Below, piece by piece: positions 52,151 through 60,532 of a DNA stretch of 64,000 nucleotides. Position 1 is the first letter of the stretch; each line of letters begins with the position of its first letter. A program made the translations under genes and the position numbers. The notes beneath the pieces are model-generated. The model saw only the letters and a list, made by a program, of their open reading frames with translations, ran no database searches and was not told the DNA's origin. Location: contig NZ_AUGD01000006.1 of the NCBI RefSeq assembly GCF_000426845.1, positions 62,001-126,000 on the forward strand, in the 5' to 3' direction. This DNA is from Bradyrhizobium sp. in8p8 (lineage in GTDB: Bacteria; Pseudomonadota; Alphaproteobacteria; Rhizobiales; Xanthobacteraceae).

Positions 52151-52794
52151 CGCAAAGCTCCGCCACCGCCAAGGTAACAAAGCTCAAGCGCGTCGAGCGC
52201 AACGCCTGGACCAAGCAGAGGATTTTTGAGGCGGCCACGAAGGTCGTGGGCAAGCATGGCTATGCGGAAGCTTCGGTGGCGCGCATCACCGAGGAAGCTG
52301 GCGTCGCGCAAGGTACCTTCTACAATCATTTCGAGAACCGCCAGGAATTGCTCGACCAGCTCCTGCCCAAGATCGGCCTCGACATGGTCGAGTTCATCCG
52401 CGCCCGCACCGGCACGGCGGATGCGGCACGGCAGGAGATCGCGCGGTTCTGCGCCTTCTTCGACTTCATCCGCGAGGTGCCGGAATTCCTGCGCATCCTC
52501 AACGAGGCCGAGTTCTTCGCACCGATCGGCTACCAGAAGCATCTCGACAACATCGCGACGGCCTATGTCCGCATCCTGCGCCGCGCCCGGCTTGCCGGCG
52601 CGATCGAGGACTACAGCGACGAGGAATTCGAGGCGATCGTTCACATGCTGATGGGCTCGCGCGGCTATCTCAGTCGCCGCTATTCCTATTCCGAAAACGG
52701 CGTCACTGCCGTACCGGACCACGTCATCTCCGCCTATCGCAAGCTGATGACGCGCGGCCTCTTCACTGCGTTGGAAGATCAGGACACGCCATGA
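52147..52794 (+). CDS. TetR-family transcriptional regulator
   Basis: A 215-residue TetR regulator. The HTH is at about residues 22-68 (AWTKQRIFEAATKVVGKHGY, then ASVARITEEAGVAQGTFYNHFENRQELLD). The remainder is the ligand-binding helical domain. Translationally coupled to both neighbours by ATGA overlaps; probably represses this operon, and perhaps the divergent liv operon, through the palindrome at 50593-50617. Confidence 0.92.
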   Translation: MTQSSATAKVTKLKRVERNAWTKQRIFEAATKVVGKHGYAEASVARITEEAGVAQGTFYNHFENRQELLDQLLPKIGLDMVEFIRARTGTADAARQEIARFCAFFDFIREVPEFLRILNEAEFFAPIGYQKHLDNIATAYVRILRRARLAGAIEDYSDEEFEAIVHMLMGSRGYLSRRYSYSENGVTAVPDHVISAYRKLMTRGLFTALEDQDTP

Positions 52795-54728
52795 ACATCG
52801 TATCACAACACAAGCCGCTTGATCTTGCCTCCGCAATAGCCGAGGGCGATATCCGCTGCCTGCTGATGGTGCTCGTGCACATGACGGGCGACGAGAAATG
52901 GCTCGCACCGCTCTATCTGCCCAAGCGTGACATCCGCCTCATTCCTGATCCGGAGGCCGGCGTTCCCCGCGAGATCCAGGACGAAATCCGCGCCGCCGTG
53001 GTCAAGCTCTTCGCAGACGGAACGCCGAATCCTGTCATCAACGATCCCGGCGAAGAGCTATTGCTGAGGATGATGCGAGCCTGTCTCGGCGAGAACGTCG
53101 CGCCGGAATATGCGCCGCTGATGCGCGAGGAGATGGGCTTCGTGCCGCGCGAGGCGCGCTGGACGACACGCCCTTCCGACCACAAGCTCGCCGACCAACA
53201 TGTGCTGATCGTCGGTGCGGGCGTCTGCGCGATTGCGCTGGGCGTGGCGCTCGGCCATCTCGGCATCCCCTACACCATCGTGGAGAAGAACGAAGAGCTC
53301 GGCGGCACCTGGTGGATCAACCGCTATCCCGGATGCGGCGTCGACACGCCGAACCACTCCTATTCCTATTCATTCGGCTCGCGCAACGCATGGACGCGCT
53401 ACTTCTGCCAACGCGAGGAGCTGCTCGGCTATCTGCTGAAGGTCGCGGACGAATACGGCATTCGCAATCATCTGCGCGTCAACACCGAGCTGACCTCGTC
53501 GCGCTGGGACGAAGGCAAGCGGCGCTGGATCTCGACGCTCAGTACGAAGGATGGCGAGGAAGCCTTCGAATCCACCGCGCTGGTCTCGGCCATCGGCCAG
53601 CTCAACGATCCCTCCCGCGCGCACTTCAAGGGCGAGGAGAGCTTCAGGGGCACGATCCTGCATTCGGCGCTGTGGACCGACGACATCAGACTCGACGGCA
53701 AGCATATCGCCGTGATCGGCACCGGCGCCACCTCGATGCAGCTCGTGCCCTCGATTGCCGGCCGCGCCGCGTCGGTCACGGTCTATCAGCGCAGTGCGCA
53801 ATGGGCTCGCCCGGTCAAGGGCTATGCCGATCCGATCAGCGAGGGCGCACGTTGGCTGCTGGCGCATCTGCCATTCTACGCGCAGTGGTACCGCTTCAAC
53901 ATGTTCTGGCGCTACGGCGACGGCCTCCTTCCTTTCCTGCGCAAGGACCCGGCCTGGCCCCATCCCGAGCGCGCCGTCAACAAAGGCAATGACCGGCACC
54001 GTCAGGAGCTGACCGACTTCATCCACTCCGAATTGCAGGGCCGGCCGGATCTGATCGAGAAATGCGTGCCGACCTATCCGCCCTACGGCAAGCGCATCCT
54101 GCTCGACAACAACTGGTTCAAGACCTTGAGGCGAGACAATGTCGAGCTCGTCACCGATGCGATCGACCATTTCGATGAGAATGGCATCGTCACCGCCGAC
54201 GGCAAGCAGCGTGGGGCCGACATCATTGTCGTCGCGACCGGCTTCAAGGTGACGGAGATGGCGGCGCGCCTCAACGTCACCGGCCGTCACGGCAAGGATT
54301 TGCGTGAGGCCTGGGCCAACGACAATCCGACCGCATTCCTTGGGCTGACCGTACCAGGCTTTCCGAACTTCTTCTGCATGCTCGGTCCCAACTCCGGGCC
54401 AGCGCATGGCGGCAGCGTCATCTTCCAGTCCGAATGCCAGAGCCGCTACATCTCCGCGTGTCTGGTCGACATGATCGAGCGAGACATCGCGGCGATCGAT
54501 GTCCGCCAGGACGTGCTGGACGATTATGTCCAAAAGGTCGACGCCGAGCACGAGGCGATGATTTGGACCCATCCGGGCATGAGCACCTATTATCGCAACA
54601 GCAGCGGCCGCGTGTTCTCGGCGATGCCGTGGAGGTTCGTGGATTACTGGCGCATGACTCACGATCCGGACCTGGGGCAGTACAGGCTGACGAAGCGTGA
54701 CTCCAGTGCCGGCGCGGATCGGCTTTAG
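52791..54728 (+). CDS. Baeyer-Villiger flavin monooxygenase, 4-hydroxyacetophenone monooxygenase (HAPMO)-like
   Basis: A 645-residue flavoprotein with an N-terminal extension of about 135 residues that HAPMO shares (opening GDIRCLLMVLVHMTGDEKWL). Then the FAD Rossmann VLIVGAGVCAIALGVAL, the GGTWWINRYPGCGVD motif, the BVMO fingerprint FRGTILHSALWTD, and the NADPH Rossmann VIGTGATSMQLVPS. HAPMO inserts oxygen next to the carbonyl of aryl ketones to give phenyl esters. The actual ketone is not known; synthetase and TetR in the same operon and the divergent liv importer suggest a catabolic route. Confidence 0.88.
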   Translation: MNIVSQHKPLDLASAIAEGDIRCLLMVLVHMTGDEKWLAPLYLPKRDIRLIPDPEAGVPREIQDEIRAAVVKLFADGTPNPVINDPGEELLLRMMRACLGENVAPEYAPLMREEMGFVPREARWTTRPSDHKLADQHVLIVGAGVCAIALGVALGHLGIPYTIVEKNEELGGTWWINRYPGCGVDTPNHSYSYSFGSRNAWTRYFCQREELLGYLLKVADEYGIRNHLRVNTELTSSRWDEGKRRWISTLSTKDGEEAFESTALVSAIGQLNDPSRAHFKGEESFRGTILHSALWTDDIRLDGKHIAVIGTGATSMQLVPSIAGRAASVTVYQRSAQWARPVKGYADPISEGARWLLAHLPFYAQWYRFNMFWRYGDGLLPFLRKDPAWPHPERAVNKGNDRHRQELTDFIHSELQGRPDLIEKCVPTYPPYGKRILLDNNWFKTLRRDNVELVTDAIDHFDENGIVTADGKQRGADIIVVATGFKVTEMAARLNVTGRHGKDLREAWANDNPTAFLGLTVPGFPNFFCMLGPNSGPAHGGSVIFQSECQSRYISACLVDMIERDIAAIDVRQDVLDDYVQKVDAEHEAMIWTHPGMSTYYRNSSGRVFSAMPWRFVDYWRMTHDPDLGQYRLTKRDSSAGADRL

Positions 54729-54753
54729 GTTCAGAGCAATCCTTGCGCCGCAT

Positions 54754-54831
54754 CGTCATCGCGAGCGGAGCGATGCACTCCGGAATCTTTGCGCGGTGAC
54801 ACTCTGTTGCTTCGCTGCGCTCGCAATGACG
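54754..54831. repeat. Dispersed palindromic intergenic repeat
   Basis: Left arm CGTCATCGCGAGCG (54754-54767) and right arm CGCTCGCAATGACG (54818-54831) pair at 13 of 14 positions. The GCGAGCG...CGCTCGCAATGACG form is a well-known style of repeat in Bradyrhizobium and relatives. It sits in the gap between the convergent monooxygenase and alanine dehydrogenase genes. Confidence 0.65.
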
Positions 54832-54845
54832 GACCGGACGGCTGG

Positions 54846-55961
54846 TCAGGCCGCGAGCCCGCTCTCCACGGGAGCAAATTCCAGCCCGAGGCTCTCCGCG
54901 ACTGCCTTGTTCGTGATCCGGCCGCGATGCACGTTCAGCCCGTTCCGCAGATGCGGGTTTTCCAGCACCGCCGCAAACCCCTTGTTCGCGAGCATCAGGC
55001 CGAAGGGCAAGGTCGCATTGTTGAGGGCCTGGCTCGATGTCACCGGCACCGCGCCCGGCATGTTGGCAACGCAATAATGCACGACGCCGTCGACCTCGTA
55101 AGTTGGATCCGCATGCGTGGTCGGATGCGAGGTCTCAAAGCAGCCGCCCTGGTCGATCGCGACGTCCACCAGCACCGCCCCGGGTCGCATCGATTTCAGC
55201 ATCGCGCGCGTGACCAGCTTCGGCGCACTCGCGCCCGGCACCAGCACCGCGCCGATCACGACGTCGGCGGCAAACACTTCGTCCTCGACCGACTCGATGG
55301 TCGAGAAACGCGTGCGCATGCGTCCGGCAAACAGATCGTCGAGTTCGCGCAGGCGCGGGATCGAGCGGTCGATCACGGTGACCTCGGCACCGAGGCCGGC
55401 GGCCATGCGCGCGGCCTGCGTGCCCACGACGCCGCCGCCGAGAACGACGATTCTTGCCGGCTGCACGCCGGGCACCCCGCCCAACAGCAGTCCGCGGCCA
55501 CCGGCCGACCGCCTGAGCGCGGCGCCGGCGGCCTCGATGGCGAGGCGGCCGGCGACTTCGCTCATCGGCGCAAGCAGCGGGAGGTGACCGCTCGCGTCCG
55601 TGACCGTTTCATAGGCGATCGCGGTGCAGCCGGAATCAACCAGGCCCTTGGCCTGCTCAGGATCCGGCGCAAGATGAAGGTAGGTGAAGAGGATCTGGCT
55701 TTCACGAAGCTGGACCCATTCGCTCCTTTGCGGCTCCTTGACCTTCACGATCATCTCGGACTTGGCAAAGATCTCGCGCGCCGTCTCGGCGATGGACGCC
55801 CCTGCCCGCCGATACACCTCGTCGGGCGCGCCAATGCCATTGCCGGCGCCTGTCTCGACCGTGACCTGGTGCCCGGCGGCAACATATTCGCGGACCGCGC
55901 CCGGGGTGAGCCCGACGCGATATTCCTGCACCTTGATCTCCTTGGGCACACCGACGCGCAT
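54846..55961 (-). CDS. ald: Alanine dehydrogenase
   Basis: A 371-residue NAD-dependent alanine dehydrogenase, exactly the usual length. MRVGVPKEIKVQEYRVGLTP (with substrate-binding Arg), KVKEPQ (catalytic Lys), FTYLHLAPD (catalytic His) and NAD motif VVLGGGVVGTQAARMA are visible. It interconverts alanine and pyruvate plus ammonium. The start at 55961 has GGGAG upstream. Divergent from an Lrp-type regulator, the standard ald control arrangement (AldR). Confidence 0.96.
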   Translation of the reverse strand: MRVGVPKEIKVQEYRVGLTPGAVREYVAAGHQVTVETGAGNGIGAPDEVYRRAGASIAETAREIFAKSEMIVKVKEPQRSEWVQLRESQILFTYLHLAPDPEQAKGLVDSGCTAIAYETVTDASGHLPLLAPMSEVAGRLAIEAAGAALRRSAGGRGLLLGGVPGVQPARIVVLGGGVVGTQAARMAAGLGAEVTVIDRSIPRLRELDDLFAGRMRTRFSTIESVEDEVFAADVVIGAVLVPGASAPKLVTRAMLKSMRPGAVLVDVAIDQGGCFETSHPTTHADPTYEVDGVVHYCVANMPGAVPVTSSQALNNATLPFGLMLANKGFAAVLENPHLRNGLNVHRGRITNKAVAESLGLEFAPVESGLAA

Positions 55962-56015
55962 CTTGATCTCCCTTGCCAACGCCTTGATTCCGCTCTTCAT
56001 CGTAGCGAGAGGCCT

Positions 56016-56104
56016 GGTTTGGTTTCGTGCAAATATCCGCTAGTCTGAGCGGGCCCGCGCCGGTTTCCGGCGCCGAAATACCTATTCGCGCTGGAAACCA
56101 AACC
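56016..56104. promoter_or_regulatory. Paired inverted 11-mers flanking the ald/lrp divergent promoters
   Basis: GGTTTGGTTTC (56016-56026) and its exact reverse complement GAAACCAAACC (56094-56104) stand 67 bp apart in the ald-lrp control region; the second abuts the TTG start of the regulator. Lrp-family proteins bind several spaced sites, so these are good candidates for AldR binding. Confidence 0.6.
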
Positions 56105-56584
56105 TTGGCCCTCGACCGGAAAGACCTCGCCATCCTGGCGGAACTGACTACGAATGCGCGGGCCAGCCATACCGAGCTTGCGAACAAGATCGGCCTGTCG
56201 AGCACGGCGCTGGCGCGGCGGCAGAAAACGCTAGAGGACGACGGCTACATCCAAGGCTACCAGGCCGCGCTCGACCTCGCCCAGTTCGGCCTGACCACGA
56301 CGGTTCTGGTTCGAATAGCCCTGGAGAGCCAGAGCGATGACGCACTCAAGGCGTTCGAGGCGGAGGTGGTGAAATGCCCCTCCGTCGTGCGGTGCTTCCT
56401 GATGTCCGGTACCGACGACTACATCCTGATCGTGCTGGCCCGCGACATCCAGGACTTCGAGCGCATCCACCGCACCGAGCTATCCCGCCTGCCGCGCGTC
56501 GCGCGCGTGCAATCGAGCTTCGCATTGCGCGAGATCGTCAACCGAGCGGTGCCGACCGTGGTGTTCGGCGAGACGAAGCGCTGA
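56105..56584 (+). CDS. Lrp/AsnC-family regulator of alanine dehydrogenase (AldR-like)
   Basis: A 159-residue Lrp-type regulator: HTH in the first 60 residues (LDRKDLAILAELTTNARASHTELANKIGLSSTALARRQKTLEDDGYI), then the RAM domain (LTTTVLVRIALE, CFLMSGTDDYILIVLARDIQDFERI). TTG at 56105 gives standard family length; a GTG at 56027 would add 26 residues and lie next to a candidate operator. Likely activates ald in response to alanine and represses itself. Confidence 0.88.
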   Translation: MALDRKDLAILAELTTNARASHTELANKIGLSSTALARRQKTLEDDGYIQGYQAALDLAQFGLTTTVLVRIALESQSDDALKAFEAEVVKCPSVVRCFLMSGTDDYILIVLARDIQDFERIHRTELSRLPRVARVQSSFALREIVNRAVPTVVFGETKR

Positions 56585-56614
56585 CCTCGACCATCGGACC
56601 GGACGGATCAGTCG

Positions 56615-56639
56615 GGAACCAAGCACGCCGCTATCCGTT
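56615..56639 (+). promoter_or_regulatory. Consensus EcfG promoter upstream of paoABC
   Basis: GGAAC (56615-56619), 16 bp, CGTT (56636-56639) matches GGAAC-N16/17-CGTT exactly. The paoA start is 84 bp downstream, leaving a leader of about 75 nt. The 138-bp gap has no other gene. Confidence 0.6.
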
Positions 56640-56722
56640 AGGCGCTATCGGCCAGCGGCGGCAACGCATCCTCGCGTCACATCCACATTTGCCCGGCTCG
56701 GCCTTTCCGCAGGGAACACGCC

Positions 56723-57214
56723 ATGGCCGACATCACGGATCAGATCCCCGAACGCATTCCGATCAACCTCGTTGTCAATGGCGCAAGGCGCACACTCGAG
56801 GTCATGCCGTGGACCACGCTTCTGGATGCCCTGCGTGACCGTCTGGACCTGACCGGCACCAAGAAGGGCTGCGATCACGGCCAATGCGGCGCCTGTACCG
56901 TGCTGGTCGAGGGAAGACGGGTCAATTCCTGCCTGACCCTCGCCGTCATGAAGGATGGGGCCGAGGTCACGACAATCGAAGGCCTGGTCAAGGATGGCGC
57001 GCTGCATCCCCTGCAACAGGCCTTCATCGACCATGATGCCTTCCAGTGCGGCTATTGTACGCCCGGACAGATCTGCTCCGCCGCAGGCCTGCTGGCCGAG
57101 GGCCGCGCGCGGGATGCCGACGAGATCCGGGAGCTGATGAGCGGAAATCTCTGCCGCTGCGGCGCCTATCCCAACATCGTGGCCGCGATCGAGCAGGCAA
57201 TGAGCCGGTCATGA
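56723..57214 (+). CDS. paoA: Aldehyde oxidoreductase 2[2Fe-2S] subunit (PaoA-like)
   Basis: A 163-residue small subunit of the xanthine oxidase family. The plant-type cluster motif is CDHGQCGACTV...C, and the second cluster uses CGYCTPGQ and CRCGAY. No Tat signal is seen; E. coli PaoA carries one, so this complex may be cytoplasmic or exported with a partner. AGGGAAC upstream. Overlaps the FAD subunit start. Confidence 0.9.
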   Translation: MADITDQIPERIPINLVVNGARRTLEVMPWTTLLDALRDRLDLTGTKKGCDHGQCGACTVLVEGRRVNSCLTLAVMKDGAEVTTIEGLVKDGALHPLQQAFIDHDAFQCGYCTPGQICSAAGLLAEGRARDADEIRELMSGNLCRCGAYPNIVAAIEQAMSRS

Positions 57215-58227
57215 ACAACTTCCAGTATTCCCGCGCAGGCGACGTCGCAGATGCCATTCGCCTGCTCGCCGCCGATCCAGGCGCGAAGCTGATTGCCGGC
57301 GGCACCAACCTGATCGATCTCATGAAGGAGAATGTCGAACGGCCCTCCCGGCTGATCGACATTTCCCGTCTGCCGCTCCGCGACATCGAGGAGACGGCCG
57401 ACGGCGGCTTGCGCATCGGCGCCTTGGTGCCGAATTCGGACCTCGCCTACCATCCTTTGATCAACCAGCGCTATCCCCTGCTCGCCAGCGCCATCCTGGC
57501 CGGAGCCTCCGCGCAGCTGCGCAACATGGCCTCGGTCGGCGGCAACCTGATGCAGCGAACGCGCTGCCCCTATTTCTATGACACGGCGACGCCTTGCAAC
57601 AAGCGACGTCCGGGCACGGGCTGCTCGGCACTCGACGGCCTCAACCGCAACCATGCCATCCTCGGCACCAGCAAGTCCTGCATCGCGACGAACCCATCCG
57701 ACATGAGCGTGGCCTTGGCCGCACTCGGCGCGCTCGTGCACATTGCGGGGCCCATGGGTGCGCGTAGCGTTGCGCTGACGGACTTCCACCGGCTTCCCGA
57801 CGACAAGCCAAATCTCGATACGATACTGGGCCGCAGCGAGATCATCACCGCGATCGAGCTGCCGCCGCACAGCTTTCCGAGGAACTACAGCTATCTTAAG
57901 ATCCGCGACCGGCTGTCGTACGCCTTCGCTCTCGTATCGGTCGCGGCCGCAATCGAGCTGGAGGGCAACGCGATCAGCGAGGCCCGCCTCGCGCTCGGCG
58001 GCGTGGCTCACAAGCCGTGGCGAAGCATGGAGGCCGAGGCGGCCCTGCGCGGTCAGGCGGCAACGCCGGATCATTTTGGGCATGCCGCCGACTTGTTGCT
58101 GCAGGGAGCAACTCCTCGCGCGCATAACGGCTTCAAGATCGCGCTCGCGCGCAGAGCCGTCGTGCGTGCGCTGATCCAGGCGGCAAGCGCCACACCACAA
58201 TCACAAGCTCACAAGAAGATCGCGTGA
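57211..58227 (+). CDS. paoB: Aldehyde oxidoreductase FAD and [4Fe-4S] subunit (PaoB-like)
   Basis: A 338-residue FAD subunit. KLIAGGTNLIDLMK and ASVGGNLMQRTRC bind FAD. Between these and the rest sits a Cys-rich insert (TRCPYFYD, PCNKRRPGTGC, KSCIATNPSD), which in E. coli PaoB/YagS holds an extra [4Fe-4S] cluster, so this is PaoB rather than a generic CO-dehydrogenase medium subunit. ATGA overlap with paoA. Confidence 0.92.
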   Translation: MNNFQYSRAGDVADAIRLLAADPGAKLIAGGTNLIDLMKENVERPSRLIDISRLPLRDIEETADGGLRIGALVPNSDLAYHPLINQRYPLLASAILAGASAQLRNMASVGGNLMQRTRCPYFYDTATPCNKRRPGTGCSALDGLNRNHAILGTSKSCIATNPSDMSVALAALGALVHIAGPMGARSVALTDFHRLPDDKPNLDTILGRSEIITAIELPPHSFPRNYSYLKIRDRLSYAFALVSVAAAIELEGNAISEARLALGGVAHKPWRSMEAEAALRGQAATPDHFGHAADLLLQGATPRAHNGFKIALARRAVVRALIQAASATPQSQAHKKIA

Positions 58228-58234
58228 GGACCCG

Positions 58235-60436
58235 ATGAACGCCTATGTCGGAACACCAACGTCGCGAATCGACGGCCGCGCCAAAGTCACTGGCGCCGCG
58301 AAATATGCCGGAGAATTCTCCGCCGATGGCCTCGTCCATGGGTTTGTGGTGGAGGCTACCATACCGCGCGGTCGGATCGTGCGGCTGGATGCCACCGAGG
58401 CGCTGAAGGTGGCCGGAGTGCTCGAGGTGCTCACGCACGCCCATCGTCCTCCCCTCGCCGACAAGGATGAGGCCTGGAAGGACGAGGTGGCCCCGGAGGG
58501 CTTGCCGTTCCGGCCGCTGTATGACGACATGATCAAGTTCAACGGGCAGCCGATTGCTCTTGTGGTCGCCGAAGAATGGGAGACCGCGAAGTTCGCCGCC
58601 ACGCTCGTGCGGATCGACTACGAGCAGGATGGGTTTGCCACCGACCTCGAGGCCGAGCGCGGCAGGGCAAGCGAAATGGACAAGCCGCACAAGCCCCGCG
58701 GCGACGCCAAAGCAGCGCTTGCGGCCGCAGCCCTGCGGCACGAAGCGGACTACCTCGTTCCGACCGAGCATCACAACCCGATGGAGCTTTATGCGACGAC
58801 GACGGTCTGGGAAGGCGGCGGCAAGCTCACCGTCTACGACAAGACGCAAGGCGTCCAGAACGTGCAAAAGTTTCTCTGCGCTGTGTTCGACAAGAAGCCC
58901 GAGGAGATCCGCGTGCTTTCGCCCTATGTCGGCGGCGCGTTCGGTTCCGGCCTGCGGCCGCAATACCAGGTGGTGTTGGCGACGCTGGCCGCGCTCGCAC
59001 TCAAGCGCTCCGTCCGCGTCGTGCTGACACGGCAGCAGATGTACGGGCTTGGATATCGGCCGATGACCATCGAGCATGTCGCACTGGGGGCGAGGCCCGA
59101 CGGCACGCTCGATGCGATCAGCCATGAAGCCATTGCCGTAACCTCACGCTACGAGGACTTTTCCCGCAATGACACCGGCTGGGCCGAGCAGCTGTACAAA
59201 AGCTCCAACAGCCACTTTTCCCACAAGCTGGTCGACCTCGACGTCTCGACACCTTGCGACATGCGCGCGCCGGGTGCGGCTTCGGGCGTCTGCGCGCTCG
59301 AATGCGCGATGGACGAATTGGCTGTCGCGCTCAAACTCGACCCGATCGAGCTGCGTCTGAAGTGCTACTCGGATCGCGACCAGAGCGAGGGCCTGCCCTA
59401 CACCAGCAAGCAGTTGCGCCAATGCTACGCCCGCGGCGGAGAAGCGTTCGGCTGGGCGCGGCGTAACCCTGCGCCACGTTCCATGCGCGAGGGCAAGGAA
59501 CTCGTGGGCTGGGGCATGGCGACGGGGGTGTGGGAGGCGCTGCAGATGCCGGTCGCCGTCCGGATCGTGCTGACGGCCAACGGCCATGCCGAGGTCTCGT
59601 GCGCGGCATCCGATATCGGCACCGGCACCTACACCATCGTGGCGCAGGTAGCGGCCGATGCCCTCGGGCTGCCGATCGAGAACATCAGCGTCCGGCTCGC
59701 TGATTCGACCCTGCCGCAGGCGCCGGTCGAGGGCGGCTCCTGGATGGCGGCCTCCAGCGCGCACGCCGTGTTGGGAGCGGCGGAAGAAATTCGCCGGGAA
59801 CTCGTACACCTCGCCAAGGCAATCCCGGGCTCGCCACTCGCCGACCTCGACGCGGCCGCCGTCACCCTGGTCGATGGCATGATCGCCGGTAACGGCAAGA
59901 GCGGGGCTGCCGTCTCGATTCCGGATGCCATGCGCCACAGCAAGCTCGAGCGGATCGAAAAGGAGAAGCTCAACCAGTTCGCGGAAGACAAATCACACGC
60001 CCGCAACACGCATTCGGCGGTTTTCGCCGAGGTGAAGATCGATGAGGAGCTCGGCGTGATCCGCGTCACGCGTGTCGTGAGCGCGGTTGCGGCCGGACGC
60101 ATCCTGAACACCAAGACCGGCCGCAGCCAGATCATGGGCGGCGTGGTCTGGGGGATCGGGATGGCGCTGCACGAAGAGACGGTGATGGATCACCGCTTCG
60201 GCCGCATCATGAACGCGAACATTGCCGAGTACCACATTCCCGTGAATGCCGACATCCGCGACATCGACGTCATTTTCGTAGACGAGCCCGACGACCGGAT
60301 CAACAGGCTTGGTATCAAGGGGCTCGGCGAAATCGGCATCGTCGGCGTGCCTGCAGCGATTGCGAACGCCGTCTATCATGCCACCGGCAAGCGCATCCGG
60401 CGCTTCCCCATCACGCTGGACAAGCTGCTGGACTGA
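58235..60436 (+). CDS. paoC: Aldehyde oxidoreductase molybdenum-cofactor subunit (PaoC-like)
   Basis: A 733-residue xanthine oxidase-family large subunit. YVGTPTSRIDGRAKVTGAAKYAGEF opens the family's first domain; YVGGAFGSGL and PVEGGSWMAASSA lie at the cofactor, and the catalytic Glu is in GIKGLGEIGIVG near the C-terminus. Oxidises (aromatic) aldehydes to acids, protecting against aldehyde stress in E. coli. Length equals PaoC. The molybdenum cofactor chaperone gene (paoD/xdhC) is not adjacent. Confidence 0.92.
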   Translation: MNAYVGTPTSRIDGRAKVTGAAKYAGEFSADGLVHGFVVEATIPRGRIVRLDATEALKVAGVLEVLTHAHRPPLADKDEAWKDEVAPEGLPFRPLYDDMIKFNGQPIALVVAEEWETAKFAATLVRIDYEQDGFATDLEAERGRASEMDKPHKPRGDAKAALAAAALRHEADYLVPTEHHNPMELYATTTVWEGGGKLTVYDKTQGVQNVQKFLCAVFDKKPEEIRVLSPYVGGAFGSGLRPQYQVVLATLAALALKRSVRVVLTRQQMYGLGYRPMTIEHVALGARPDGTLDAISHEAIAVTSRYEDFSRNDTGWAEQLYKSSNSHFSHKLVDLDVSTPCDMRAPGAASGVCALECAMDELAVALKLDPIELRLKCYSDRDQSEGLPYTSKQLRQCYARGGEAFGWARRNPAPRSMREGKELVGWGMATGVWEALQMPVAVRIVLTANGHAEVSCAASDIGTGTYTIVAQVAADALGLPIENISVRLADSTLPQAPVEGGSWMAASSAHAVLGAAEEIRRELVHLAKAIPGSPLADLDAAAVTLVDGMIAGNGKSGAAVSIPDAMRHSKLERIEKEKLNQFAEDKSHARNTHSAVFAEVKIDEELGVIRVTRVVSAVAAGRILNTKTGRSQIMGGVVWGIGMALHEETVMDHRFGRIMNANIAEYHIPVNADIRDIDVIFVDEPDDRINRLGIKGLGEIGIVGVPAAIANAVYHATGKRIRRFPITLDKLLD

Positions 60437-60532
60437 AGCCGCAGACGCTCGAAGCTCCGCGGCACTCCGCCTGTCATCCAGCTGTCATCGAATGTGCGGA
60501 GAGCTGTGTCTTCGCCATATTCGGGACCCGAC

